Notes: a model not told the origin generated them from the letters alone. Positions 50,116 through 62,689 are shown, counted from the stretch's first letter. The stretch is 64,000 nucleotides of DNA from Ehretia macrophylla (GCA_037974665.1 CM075773.1:28799853-28863852), one strand, 5' to 3'. Translations and numbers: made by a program.

Positions 50116-51454
50116 CATAACTCCTTACGGATCAAAAGTTATGGGCACTATAGCGACGGAGATCTGGTCCCAAGCACCACGTCCTCGGTTTGCGGGCCCA
50201 GTCTCTACATAAGTGAAGTTGTCTTGCCCAAGGTGCCATGGAATTCAGTAATAGAAATGTGATGGATTAGGTTGTAGACCTTTTCGCGGCTCACGATGTA
50301 CGATCCGGGATGAAAAAAAAGTGCAAAAAAAGAAAAGTGTCGTGAAACTGATGAAAACAGGCGCAGCCGAGAATGCTTGATGCCCCCGTCGTAGAGCTCT
50401 CAGAGAGCTTTCCAACGGTATGCTGTGTGCCGCGTAACACCTTACGGATCAAAAGTAATGGGCACTGGAGCGATGGATACCTGGTCATAAGCCCCATGCC
50501 CTCGATTTGCGGGCCCAGCCTCTACGTGAAGTGAAGTTGTCTTGCCCAAGGTGCCGTGGGATTCAGTAATAGAAATGTGATGGATTAGGTTGTCGTCCTT
50601 TTTGCAGATCGCGACGTACGATCCGGGATGGAAAAATAGCACAAAAGGAGAAAAGTGTCCCGAAATTGATGAAAATGTTCGATTTTGGGTTCCGAAAATA
50701 GGCGCAGTAATCAGGCTTGCTACCCCCATTGTAGAGCTCTCGGAGAGCTTTCCAATGGTATGCTGTGCGCTGAGTAACTCCTTACGGATCAAAAGTAATG
50801 GGCACCGGAGCAATGGATACCTGGTCACAAGCCCCACGCCTGCGGTTTGCAGGCCCAGCCTTTACGTGAAGTGAAGTTTTCTTGCCCAAGGTGACGTGGG
50901 ATTCAGTAATAGAAATGTGATGGATTAGGTTATCGTCCATTTCGCGGCTCACGATGTACGATCTGGGACAAAAAATAGCGCAAAAGAAGAAAAGTGTCCC
51001 TAAACTGATGAAAATATTCAATTTTGGGCTATGTAAACTAGCGCAGCCGAGTAGGCTTGCTGCTCTCGTCATAGAACTCTTGGAGAGCTTTCCAATGGTA
51101 TTCTGTGCGCCGCGTAACTCCTTATGGATCAAAAGTTATGGGCACCGGAGCGACGGAGATCTGGTCCCAAGCCCTACGCCCTCGGTTTACTGGCCAAGCC
51201 TCTACGTGAAGTGAAGTTGCCTTGCCCATGGTGCTGTGGAATTCGTTAATAGAAATGTGATGGATTAGGTTGTCGTCCTTTTTGCGGCACACGACATATG
51301 ATCCGGGACGGAAAAACAGTACAAAAGAATAAAAGTGTCCCGAAACTAATGAGAACGTTCAATTTTAGGCCCTGAGAATAGGCATTGCCGAGCAAGGTTG
51401 ATGCCCCCGTCGTAGATCTCTTGGAGAGCTTTCCAACGGTATGTTGTACGCCGC

Positions 51455-51717
51455 GTAACACCTTAAGGATCAAAGGTTATGGGCACCGGAGAGATGGAGA
51501 TCTAGTCCTAAGCCCCACGTCCTCGGTTTGCTGGCCCAGCCTTCACGTGAAGTGAAGTTGTCTTGCCCAAGGTGCCGTGGAATTCGGTAATAGAAATGTA
51601 ATGGATTAGGTTGTCGTCCTTTTCGCGGCTCACGACCTACGATCTGGGACCGAAGTAGGCTTGATGCCCTCGTCGTAGTGCTCTCGGAGAGCTTTCCAAC
51701 TGTATGTTGTGCGCCGT
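51455..51717 (+). repeat. Truncated satellite monomer (263 bp) sharing a deletion with 44.6 kb
   Basis: A deletion of 78 bp with junction GGGACC|GAAGTAGGCTTGATGCC, the same place and form as at 44607 (GTGACC|AAAGTAAGATTGATGCC). An identical breakpoint suggests one event copied along the array. The copies lie 7043 bp apart, close to 21 monomers after allowing for known gaps. Confidence 0.8.
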
Positions 51718-54700
51718 GTAACTCCTTACGGATCAAAAGTGATAGACACCGGAGCGACGGATACCTGGTCACAAGACCCATGCCCTCGGTTTACGGGCCC
51801 TGCTTCTACGTGAAGTGAAGTTGTCTTGACCAAGGTGACGTGGGATTCGGTAATAGAAATGTGATGGATTAGGTTATCGCCCTTTTCGCAGCTCACAATG
51901 TACTATCCGGGATGAAAAAATAGTGCAAAAGAAGAAAAGTCTCACGAAACTTATAAAAATGTTCAATTTTGGGCACTGTAAACAGGCGCAGCCGAGCAGG
52001 GTTGATGCCCCTGTCGTAGAGCTCTTGGAGAGCTTCCCAACGGAATACTGTGTGCCTCGTAACTCCTTACGGATCAAAACTTATGTGCACCGGAGCAACG
52101 GAGATCTGGTCCCAAGCCCCACGCCTTCGGTTTGCCGGCCCAGTCTCTACGTGAAACGAAGCTTGCGCAAGGTGCTGTGGAATTCGGTAATAGAAATGTG
52201 ATGGATTACATTGTCGTCCTTTTTGCGGCTCATGACGTACGATCCGGGACAAAAAAATAGCACAAAAGATGAAAAGTATCCCAAAACTAATGAAAACGTT
52301 CCATTTTGGGCTCTGAAAATAGGCGCAGTTGAGCAAGTATGCTGCCCCCATCGTAGAGCTCTTGGAAAGGTTTCAAACGGTATGTTGTGCACCGCGTAAC
52401 TCTTTACGGATCAAATGTTGTGGGCACCGGAGCGACGGAGACTTGGTCACAAGCCCCACGCCCTCGGTTTGCCGACCCAGCCTCTACGTGAAGCGAAGTT
52501 GTCTTGCCCAAGGTGCTGTGGGATTCAGTAATAGAAATGTGATTGATTAGGTTGTCGTCCTTTTTGCATCTCACGATGTACGATCCTGAACGAAAAAATA
52601 ATGCAAAAGAAGAAAAGTATCACAAAACTGATGAAAACGTTCGATTTTGGGCTCCAAAAATAGGCATAGCCCAGCAAGCTTGCTGCACCCGTCGTAGAGC
52701 TCTCTGAGTGCTTTCCAACGGTATGCTGTGCGCCGTGTAACTCCTTACGGATCAAAAGTTATGTGTACTGGAGCAACGAAAACCTGGTCACAAGTCCCAC
52801 GCCCTCGGTTTGCGGGCCCAGCGTCTACGTGAAATGAATTTTTCTTGCCCAAGGTACTGTGGTATTCAGTAATAGAAATGTGATGGATTAGGTTGTCATC
52901 CTCTTCGCGGATCACGATGTACAATCCGAGACTAAAAAATAACACAAAAGAAGAAAAATGTCCTAAAACTGATGAAAATGTTCGATTTTGGTCTCCGAAA
53001 ATAGGCATAGCCTAGCAAGCTTGCGGCCCCCGTCGTAGAGCTCTCGGAGAGCTTTACAACGGTATGCTGTGCGCCGCGTAACTACTTACGGATCAAAAGT
53101 TATGTGCACTGGAGCGACGAAAACCTGGTCACAAGCCCCACGCCCTCGGTTTGCGGGCCCAGCGTCTACGTGACATGACTTTTTCTTGCCCAAGGTACCG
53201 TGGGATTCAGTAATAGAAATGTGATGGATTAGGTTGTTGTCTTTTTCGCAGCTCAAGATGTACGATCCGGGATGGAAAAACAGAGCAAAATATGAAAAGT
53301 ATCCCAAAACTGATGAAAACGTTTGATATTGGGCTCCGAAAACACATACAGCAGAGCATGCTAGCTACCCCCATTGTAGATCTCTCGGAGAGCTTTCTAA
53401 CGGTATGCTTTGCACCGCGTAACTCCTTACGGATCAAAGGTTATGGGCACCGGAGCGACGGAGACCTGGTCCCAAGCCCCACGCCCTCAGTTTGCGGGTC
53501 CAGCCTCTACGTGAAGTGAAGTTGTCTTGCCCAAGGTGCCGTGCGATTCGGTAATACAAATGTGATGGAATAGGTTATGGTCATTTTCGTGGCTCACGAT
53601 GTACGATCCGGGTGTCCCAAAACTGATGAAAATGTTCAATTTTGGGCTCTGAAAATAGGCGCAGCCGAGTAGGGTTGATACCCCCGTCGTAGAGCTCTCG
53701 GAGTGCTTTCCAACGGAATACTGTGCATCACGTAACTCCGTAAGGATAAAAAGTTAATGGGCACCGGAGCAACGGAGATCTGGTCCCAAGCCCCATGCCC
53801 TCGGTTTGCGGGCCCAACCTCTACGTGAAGCGAAGTTGTCTTGCACAAGGTGTTGTGGAATTCGGTAATAGAAATGTGATAGATTAGGTTGTCGTCCTTT
53901 TCGCAGCCAGGCACGTATGATCGAGGACCCAAAAACAGCGCAAAATAAGAAAAGTGTCCCAAAACTAATTAAAACAATGAATTTTGGGCTTTGAAAATAG
54001 GCGTAGCAGAGCAGGCTTATTGCCCCCATCGTACAGCTCTCGGAGAGCTTTCCAACGGTATGCTGTGCGCCGCGTAACTCCTTGCAGATCAAAAGTTCTA
54101 GGCACCGGAGTGACGAAAACCTGGTCACAAGCCCCACGCCCTCGGTTTGCGGGCCCAGCCTCTACGTGAAGTGAAGTTGTCTTTCCCAAGGTGCCGTGGG
54201 ACTTGGTAATAGAAATGTGATGGATTAGGTTGTCATCCTTTTCGCGGCTCACGACGTACGATCCGAGACTGAAAAATAGCACAAAAGAAGAAAAGTGTCC
54301 TAAAAATGATGAAAACATTAGATTTTGGGATCCGAAAATAGACACTGCAAAGCAGGCTTGCTACCGCCGTCGTAGAGCTCTTAGAGAGCTTTTCAATGGT
54401 ATGCTTTGCACCTCGGAACTCCTTACGGATCAAAAGTTATGGGCACTGGAGCGACGAAAACCTGGTCACAAGCCCCACGTCCTTGGTTTGCTGGCCCAGC
54501 CTCTACGTGAAATGAATTTTTCTTCCCCAAGGTACCGTGGGATTCGGTAATACAAATGTGACGGATTAGGTTTTCGTCCTTTTTGCGGCTCAAGATGTAC
54601 AATCCGGAACAAAAAAACAGAGCAAAATAAGAAAAGTATCCTAAAACTGATGAAAACGTTCAATTTTTGGCTCCAAAAATAGGCGCATCCGAGCAGGCTT

Positions 54701-56268
54701 GCTATGCCTGTCGTAGAGCTCTCGGAGAGCTTTCCAATGGTATGTTGTACGCCGCGTAACTCCTTACAGATCTAAAGTAAAGGGCACCAGAGCAGCGGAT
54801 ACCTGGTCACAAGCCCCACACCCTTGGTTTGCGGGCCCAGCCTCTATGTGAAGTGAATTTGTCTTGCCCAAGGTGCCGTGGGATTCGGTAATAGAAATGT
54901 GATGGATTAGGTTGTCGTCCTTTTTGCGGCTCAAGATGTACGATCCGGGATATAAAAAAAACAGAATAAACTAAGAAAAGTATCCTAAAACTGATGAAAA
55001 TGTTTGATTTTGGGCTCCGAAAATAGGTGCAGCCTAGCAGGCCTACTGCCCCCGACGTAGCGCTCTCGGAGAGCTTTCCAACGATATGTTGTGTGCTGTA
55101 TAACTCCTTATGGATCAATAGTAATGGGCACCGGAGCAATGGATACCTGGTCACAAGTCCCACGGCCTCGGTTTGCAGGCCCAGCCTCTACGTGAAGTAA
55201 ATTTGTCTTGCCCATGGTGCCGTGAGATTCGATAATAGAAATGTGATGGATTAGGTTGTCGTCCTTTTCGCGGCTCACGATGTATGATCCAGGATAAAAA
55301 AAATAGAGTAAAATAAGAAAAGTATCCCGAAACTGATGCAAACTTTCGATTTTGGGCTTCGAAAATAGGCGCAGCTGAGCATGCTTGATGCCCCCATCGT
55401 AGAGCTCTCGGAGAGCTTTCCAACGGTATGCTGTGCGCCGCGTAACTCCTTACAAATCTAAAGTAAAGGGCACTGGAGCAACGGATACCTGGTTACAAGC
55501 ACCACGACCTCGATTTATGGGCCCAGCCTCTACGTGAAGTGAAGTTGTCTTGCCCAATGTGCCGTGGGATTCGGTAATAGAAATGTGATGAATTAGGTTG
55601 TCGTCCTTTCGCTGCTCACGATGTACGATCCGGGATAAAAAAATAGCCCAAAAGAATAAAAGTGTCCCGAAACTAATGAAAACATTTGATTTTGGGCTCC
55701 GAAAAAAGGCATAGCCGACATGGTTAATGCCCCCATCATAGAGCTCTCGGAGCTTTTCAACGGTATGATGTGCGCCGTGTAACTCCTTACGGATCAAAAG
55801 TAATGGGCACCAGAGCTATGGATACTAGGTCACAAGCCCCATGTCCTCGGTTAGCGGGACAAGCCTCTACATGAAATGAAGTTGTCTGGCCTAAGGTGCC
55901 ATGGTATTCGGTAATAGAAATGTGATCGATTAGGTTGTCGTCTTTTTCGTGGCTCACGATGTGCGATCCCGTACAAAAAAATAGCATAAAAGAAGAAAAG
56001 TGTTCCGAAACTGATGAAAACATTCAATATTAGGCTCCCAAAATAGGCACAGCAGAGCAGGCTTTCAGCCCACGACGTAGTGCTCTCAGAGAGCTTTCTA
56101 ACGGTATGATGTACGCCGCATAACTCCTTACGAATCAAAAGTATTGGGCACCGGAGCAACGGATACTTGGTCACAAGCCCCACGCCCTCGGTTTGCGGGC
56201 CAAGCCTTTATGTGAAGTGAAGTTGTCTTGCCCAAGGTGCCGTGGGATTCAGTAAGAGAAATGAGATG

Positions 56269-56273
56269 GATTA
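56269..56273. other. Target-site duplication, left copy (solo LTR)
   Basis: GATTA, repeated exactly at 59794-59798. It is part of the satellite phrase GATGGATTAGGTTGTCG, which resumes correctly after the LTR. Confidence 0.93.
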
Positions 56274-56899
56274 TGTCATGCCCCCAACCCGACCTATGGA
56301 GGTTAGACTAGGGTGTGATCTAATCATTCACATTCTTTTACGACTATAACTGATTAACGAAGATTAAGCTTATCCGTTAGACTAGAACTCCAAAAATTCT
56401 CTGAAAAATCGGCAGCATAACGGCTGTAATTGGCTTCTTAGTTTAACCTGATTTTCTAAACGCCTCGAAATATTCAATCTCAAATTCGATTCCAACTAAG
56501 GTTACTATTTATCACCAATTGATATGTCTACTATTTATCTCAAGTCTCGTTTGATTAACACCTAGCATGGCAACTATGTCTCGTTTATGTGTCAATTCCT
56601 GTTACACAAGTACCTGTTGATCTTAGCTTACAAATGAGTACCTGCTTAAGATTGGATGGATTCATTTTACTTAGCCCTTTGCCTAATAATTCATAAGCCT
56701 GTAGTAGTTACTAATCAAGTAGCAAAACGATCAAATAGGGTGTCTGTCTAGTTATAATTAGTACAAATCAAAATTAGACCCCAAATTACAACGAGGGTCT
56801 TTTACAATAACAACGACAAACAACATAAGAGATAATATTCAAAACAAACATATCGTTCACAAAATGGCCACAGTCAAGTAAGGCATGTAGGGCAGGCAA

Positions 56900-56962
56900 T
56901 CACTCCAATGAGTCATCAGTAGGCACGTTATCCTTGGGTACCTGTTCCTGATCTTCTTCACC
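56900..56962 (-). other. Conserved short acidic peptide frame in LTR (solo LTR)
   Basis: Reads GEEDQEQVPKDNVPTDDSLE then stop, 63 bp, open even in this inactive solo LTR. Compared with element 1 there is one Glu to Lys and one Ile to Thr change, plus silent changes. Confidence 0.4.
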
Positions 56963-59563
56963 TGTGATGATAAAAGAGGATGAGTCCTTATGAACTCAGC
57001 GAGGGGGAACGAGAAATATGTTTTGAAACTCTTTTTCCGGTTGAACTTATGAAAAACCCCTTTCAAAAACATGTCACGTATCACAAGTAGTAAGGTACGC
57101 AAAATATATGAATCAAATTGAGCAGAAGATAGAATTACCAATTATTTCAAGGATACGGTGAGTATTCGCTCTCAATATCATTTTCGATAACGATGGTTGC
57201 GGCCGACTTCAATAATCCACTTATCGCTCCCAATTGGGTGTACTCAGGATGTACCCCGAAAACCTACGACCCAACTCTCCGATGGTGGAATGTCAAGCGA
57301 GAGAGGGAATTGGACCATGATAGTCATAGGAGCACTGACAAGCCCTATGCTACCCGGCGTGGGTGAAATGCTAGCATGCCACAATGAAAGGTTGCAACCT
57401 TGTATGCAATGCACATTTATAACATTTAACATATCACAGTAGGAGGACAACAAAGTAGGTTGCCTCTGAGCAGTTATAAGATCGCACGTTGACAAGTAAA
57501 CACACGAGGCATGCTTTGATATTTAATTTCACTTGTAATACATGTGGAGTTATAGGAATATTAAAGGGCAGCCATGTAACACATGTAAAGCTAGTCATAT
57601 AACTCATTTCGGGGTTCACGTAATCAAATAATAAGTTTATACAAGCATGCAACGACGTCTACGTGAGACCGGGTGCAAGAAAGGTCTACTTATCAACATG
57701 TAATCATCGAGAATCACATTTCAAGCATACTTAACATTTATTAGGCCGCCCTCTAACCACACAATTAAACACGATAACCGTAGGATCATCACTTAGCGAG
57801 TTTTCATAGTCAATAGGGTTTCAATTCATGGTTACACGTGCGATTAAGCCGCAAGATGTCACGTAATTAAACCCAAGCCATGCATCGATTAATTAAAACA
57901 TCCTCAATCATCCAAAACAGTCCACACAACATCCAAGTGCCACAATACCAAGCATTCAATACCACAAGAGAAGTTACAATATTTTTCAAAGCATATCACT
58001 AAATAAAAACCTCACTGCAATGGTCTATTTTTACACAATCATTTAGACAAGAAAAAAATATTCAATTCCAGTGAAAAAAATTTCAAATTAAAGCTTAATG
58101 AGTGATTTAAATCCAGGAACAAACCTCGCATCATTTGGAGTTTGGATTCAAGAGTTATAGCTAAAACCGTGAGACTACGCAAAACTGTCCAGATTCGTAC
58201 ATATTTCAATACTTGCCATTTTTTAGGGTCTTAGGATCAGATTTAGATTTAGTCTATTTCTGACAAAAATGTCCAGAACTTAAAAATCCAGAAACCTACC
58301 AAATATCATGCATTTTAAATATCATTTACTAGGTAAAAACTGTTTCGTTCTACAAGGACAGTGATCTGCCAAAAACATGCTCCATTTTCCCAGATTTTCC
58401 AGATTTAGACACCTTTTGATGTTTTGCCATTTTGGAGACGTTAGAGTCAAAATTATCCTTGGCCTATTTCTATGAAAAATTCTCGAAACTGGCAAAGCTA
58501 GTCACCTACCAATTTTCACGCATTTTCAACATCATTTACTTGGTCAAATGCACCTCTCTCTACCAAGTAAGAAATCTGCCAGCTACGCAATTTTACCTAT
58601 CTTCAGGTTCTAGCCAAATATCTTGTCATGCATGGTTACATAAGTTCATGTACACACATATACAACAAGTAAAGAGGTAAATGTAGGCATATGAAGGCAT
58701 GCATGTAGTTTTTGAAAGCTTTTAAAAGAGTTTTAGCCCTCACCTTAGCCTATTGATGACAAATGATGCTCAAAATTCTTGAAGATGCACAAAAAGGTCT
58801 TCTCTCCTTGCTTGGCCGAGAGAGATTGCTTGATTTCCTTAATTCCTAGCTGTGTTATCATGTTCTTAGTATGTGCATGTGGTTAGAACAAAAGGGAGAT
58901 GAAAGAAAAGCTATCAAACATACCTTGGGCCGAAATGAAGGGTTTTTGTGTGCTTGCTTGCATTTTTGGCTTCTTGCTTGCTTGGTCGAGCTTCCTAGAG
59001 TCCTTGTGTGCCTAGGTGAACCTTAGGAGATGAGCTTAAGCTATGGAGAGTCATGAAGCAACCATGGCCGAGAGGGTGAGAGAAGATGAGAGAAAGAGAG
59101 AAAGTTTTGAAGAAAATGAAATGTTTGTGTGTGTGTGTCGGCCCTATGCTCTCAAAATTCTGATTTTTTGTTGTTATGTTGAGCAATTTGAATTGTGTGG
59201 AGACACAATGGTGAGGAGCCCGAGACAAGCATGCATGGTAGAGTATTTTTGGAGCTTTCTATGCATTGTTTGAAGTGATTATGTCATAGTTGTCTAGGCT
59301 TAGTTTTAATTTATGCAAAGGCTTGTCAACTTGCATCATATGGTCTGCCAAAGCAATGTTCAAATCTGAATTTTGTTATGTTTTGAGCATTATTTTATTG
59401 TGTGCTTGGAATGTGCAAAAGAATAAAGAATAAAGAATAAGAATGTTTAGCTTTTGGTGAAATTTCATCTTCTAGTGAGTTGAATTAGCATTTTAATATT
59501 AGTTAGTGGACTTTGTAGGATTAATTAATAATTTGGTGCTTTGTGTAAGATGCTCTCTTGATA

Positions 59564-59793
59564 CGTGCGGACACGCTTTCCTAGGCTTAGGGCACGCACT
59601 ACGAGATAAGGCACAAACTATGAGATGAATGCACGTTTTCCAAGCAAATACACGCAACCCTAAATGAATGCACGTAATTCGTTGAAAGACACATAAAACG
59701 AGACACGACTCTTAAACCTAGGTCAAGGCACGCAATTCTAGGTTAGGGCACACGAAACAAGGTATCATAAGAAAATCGAGGTCGGGCCTCACA
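59564..59793 (-). repeat. ACGTG-bearing short-repeat array (solo LTR)
   Basis: Degenerate 20-22 bp units with GCACG/ACGTG cores, of the same extent as in elements 1 and 2. Confidence 0.75.
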
Positions 59794-62035
59794 GATTAGG
59801 TTGTTGTCCTTTTCGCGGCTCACGACGTACGATCTGGGACGGAAACACCGCGCAATAGAAGAAAAGTGTCCCAAAACTGATGAAAACATTCGATTTTGGG
59901 CTCCGAAAATAGGTGTAGCCGAGCAAGCTTGGTGCCGCGATCGTAGAGCTCTCGGAAAGCTTTCCAACGGTATGCTGTGCGCCGCGTAACTCCTTACGGA
60001 TCAAAAGTAATGGGCACCGAAGCGACGGATACCTGGTCACAGGCCCCTCGCCCTCAGTTTAAGGGCCCAGCCTCTATGTGAAGTGAATTTGTCTTGCCCA
60101 AAGTGCCATAGGATTCAGTAATAGAAATGTAATAGATTCGATTGTCGTCCTTTTTGCGGCTTACGATGTACGATCTAAGATGAAAAAACATAGCAAAATA
60201 AGAAAAGTGTCCCAAAACTGATGAAAACGTTCTATTTTGGGCTCGGAACACTGGCGCAGCCAAGCAGGCTTGTTGCCCCTGTCGTAGAGATCTCGGAGAG
60301 CTTTTCAACGGTATGTTGTGCGCCGTATAACTCCTTACGGATAGAGAGTTATAGGCACTAGAGCGAGGAAAACTTGGTCACAAGCCCCACGCCCTCGGTT
60401 TACAGGCCCAGCCTCTACGTGAAATGAATTTGTCTTGCCCAAGGTGTCGAGGATTCGCTAATAGAAATGTGATGGATTAGGTTGTCGTCCTTTTCGCGGC
60501 TCACAATGTACAATTCGGGACAAAAAAAATAGCGCAAAATAAGAAAAGTATCCCAAAACTGATGAAAACATTCAATTTTGGGCTTTGAAAATAGGTGCAA
60601 CTGAGCAGGGATGTTGCCACGTCATAGAGCTCTCGGAGAGCTTTCCAACGGTATTCTGTGCGCCGCGCAACTCCTTATAGATCAAAAGTTATGGGCACCA
60701 GAGAGACGGATACCTGGTCACAAGCCCCATGCCCTCAGTTTGCGGGCCCAACCTCTACGTGAATTGAAGTTGTCTTGCCCATAGTGCCATAGGATTCGGT
60801 AATAGAAATGTGATGGATTAGGTTGTCGACCTTTTCGTTGCTCGCGATGTACGATCCGGGATGAAAAAATAGAGCAAAATAAGAAAAGTATCCCGAAACT
60901 GATGAAAACATTTGATTTTGGGCTCCAAAAATAGGTGCAGCACAGCAAGCTTGCTGCCCCCGTGGTAGATCTTTTGGAGAGCTTTCCAACGGTTTGCTGT
61001 GCGCCGCGTAACTCCTTACGGATCAAAAGTAATGGGCACAGGAGCAACGGATACCTAGTCACAAGCCCCATGCCCTTGGTTGGCGGGCCCAGCCTCTACG
61101 TGAAGTGAATTATCTTGCCCAAGGTGCCGTGGCATTCGGTAATAGAAATGTGATGGATTAGGTTGTCGCCCTTGTCTCTGCTCACGATGTACGATCTGGG
61201 GCGAAAAAATAGTGCAAAATAAGAAAAGTGTCCTGAAATTTATGAAAACGTTTGATTTTGGGTTCCGAAAATAGGCGCAACCAAGCAGGGTTGATGCCCC
61301 CGTCGTAGAGCTCTCGGAGAGCTTTCCAACGGTATGCTGTGCGCCGCGTAACTCCTTACGGATCAAAAGTTATAGGCACCGGAGCGACGGATACCTGGTC
61401 ACAAGCCCCACGCCCTCGGCTTGCGGGCCCAGCCTCTACGTGAAGTGAAGTTGTCTTGCCCAAGGTGTCATGGGATTCGGTAATAGAAATGTGATGGATT
61501 AGCTTGTCGTCCTTTTCGCGGCTCACGACGTACGATCCAGGATGAAAAAATAGCACAAAAGAATAAAAGTGTCTCGAAACTGATGAAAACATTCAATTTT
61601 GGGCTCTAAAAATAGGCGCAGCCGAGCAGGCTTGTTACCCCCGTCGTAGAGCTCTCGGAGAGCTTTCCAACGGTATGCTGTGCGCCACGTAACTCCTTAC
61701 GGATCAAAAGTTATGGGCATCGGAGCGACAAAAACCTGGTCACTAGCCCCACGCCCTCGGTTTGCGGGCCTAGCCTCTACGTGAAGTGAATTTGTCTTGC
61801 CCATGGTGCGTTGTGATTCGATAATATAAATGTGATGGATTAGGTTGTTGTCCTTTTTGCGGCTCACGATGTACGATCCGAGATGAAAAAAGAGAGCAAA
61901 ATAAGAAAAGTATCCTGAAACTAATGAAAACGTTAGATTTTGGGCTCCGAAAACAGGCGCAGCCGAACAGGCTTGCTGCCTTCGTCGTAGAGCTCTCAGA
62001 GAGCTTTCCAACGGTATACTGTGTACCCCATAACT
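59794..62035 (+). repeat. 341-bp satellite array, block 4
   Basis: About 6.6 monomers, in phase with block 3 across the solo LTR. The unit 61348-61688 is exactly 341 bp from GTAACTCC to GTAACTCC and is close to the apparent consensus. It ends at ATAACT, base 6 of the monomer, where a fourth LTR begins. Confidence 0.95.
61348..61688 (+). repeat. Representative satellite monomer, 341 bp
   Basis: A near-consensus unit useful as a reference. Features by base: 1-14 GTAACTCCTTACGG; about 74-83 the TTGCGGGCCC region; about 88-98 CTCTACGTGAA; about 150-158 GGATTAG (insertion point of the solo LTR); about 185-195 TACGATCC; about 205-240 A-rich; about 245-260 ATTTTGGGCTC; about 295-320 GAGCTCTCGGAGAGCTTTCC; then the GCGCCAC lead-in to the next unit. 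Confidence 0.85.
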
Positions 62036-62475
62036 TGTGAGGCGTGATCCCGAATAACGTGTCCTACCTCAATTTGCGTGCCTTAGACCCAGAATTATAT
62101 GACCAACCACAGATTACGTGCCCTGTCTTGATTTTTGTGCATGCCTCATTATACGTGCCTTGACCCAGGATTGTATGTCCTGATTTCAATTTACGTACGA
62201 TACCTCGATTTGTGTGCACTGACCTTCAACTACATGTCCTAACCTAGGTTTAAGAGTCGTACCTCGATTTACATGCATTGCATTGAATTACGTGCTTTGC
62301 ATTGGTTTACATGCATTCACCTAGGGTTACGTGCATTTGCATTGGAATTTGTGCATTTATCTAGAAGTACGTGCCTTACCTCGTAGTCCGTGTCTACCTC
62401 ATGATTCGTGCCCAGTATTGATTTCTTTATGTGTCTCGTAGTACGTGCCCTAGACCTAAGAAAGCGTGCCCATAC
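62036..62475 (+). repeat. Expanded ACGTG short-repeat array (fourth LTR)
   Basis: About 20 degenerate units of 20-22 bp, such as ACCTCGATTTACATGCATTG, TTACGTGCTTTGCATTGG and TTACGTGCATTTGCATTGG. The ACGTG core or a one-base variant (ATGTG, ATGTC, GCGTG) recurs in most units. In the other LTRs the array is about 230-250 bp; here it is about 440 bp. Confidence 0.8.
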
Positions 62476-62689
62476 GCTAACCAATAAAGAATCCTACACA
62501 AAGCACTAGACTATAAAATAATCCTACACAATCCACTACCTAATATTATATTCCTAATTAAAATTCTCTACAAACTCCACTAACAATAAAATAACAATAA
62601 ACTATTCCTAACCTGGAATTGCATGCCTTAACCTAGGCCACTAGCTCAAAAACACACACAAGCTCACAAAACTCATCATTTTCGGCCTA

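Larger units (their letters stand above)
39677..56273 (+). repeat. 341-bp satellite array, block 3
   Basis: About 49 monomers, same orientation as the other blocks and in phase with the end of block 2. It contains shortened monomers: 220 bp between anchors at 44455 and 44675, 263 bp at 51455-51718, 329 bp at 48424-48753, 317 bp at 50117-50434, and one lacking the A-rich stretch near 53611. Several monomers share private variants at distances of 7, 14 and about 21 monomers. A type with GGAGATCTGGTCCCAAG in place of the usual CCTGGTCACAAG is common between 47 and 54 kb. It ends in GATTA, where the solo LTR inserted. Confidence 0.95.
56274..59793 (-). mobile_element. Solo LTR of the same retroelement family
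   Basis: A single 3520-bp LTR with no internal region, minus orientation, starting TGTGAGGCC and ending GGGGGCATGACA, flanked by a perfect GATTA duplication. This is the product expected when two LTRs of one insertion recombine. It has the ACGTG array (about 59564-59793), GA/CT tract 59070-59122, donor-like AG|GTATGT at 58923, palindrome 57388-57401 and acidic frame 56900-56962. It lacks a short segment around 57130-57150 that the other LTRs have (TCTTTCCTCC...AGTACTTATACACATAG). Confidence 0.95.

Noticed and set aside
61348-61688. Satellite monomer as a tandem of two 170-bp halves
   Set aside because: The two halves of the representative monomer show no similarity by eye, so 341 bp appears to be the basic unit.
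61640-61700. CENP-B-box-like sequence
   Set aside because: The reverse complement of TTTCCAACGGTATG contains CGTTGGAAA as in the mammalian CENP-B box, but the essential TTCG and CGGG parts are absent. CENP-B boxes are also not established in plant centromeres.
1-62035. 5S rDNA or rDNA spacer as the source of the 341-bp unit
   Set aside because: The length would fit a 5S unit, but none of the 5S gene or its internal promoter motifs can be found in the monomer.
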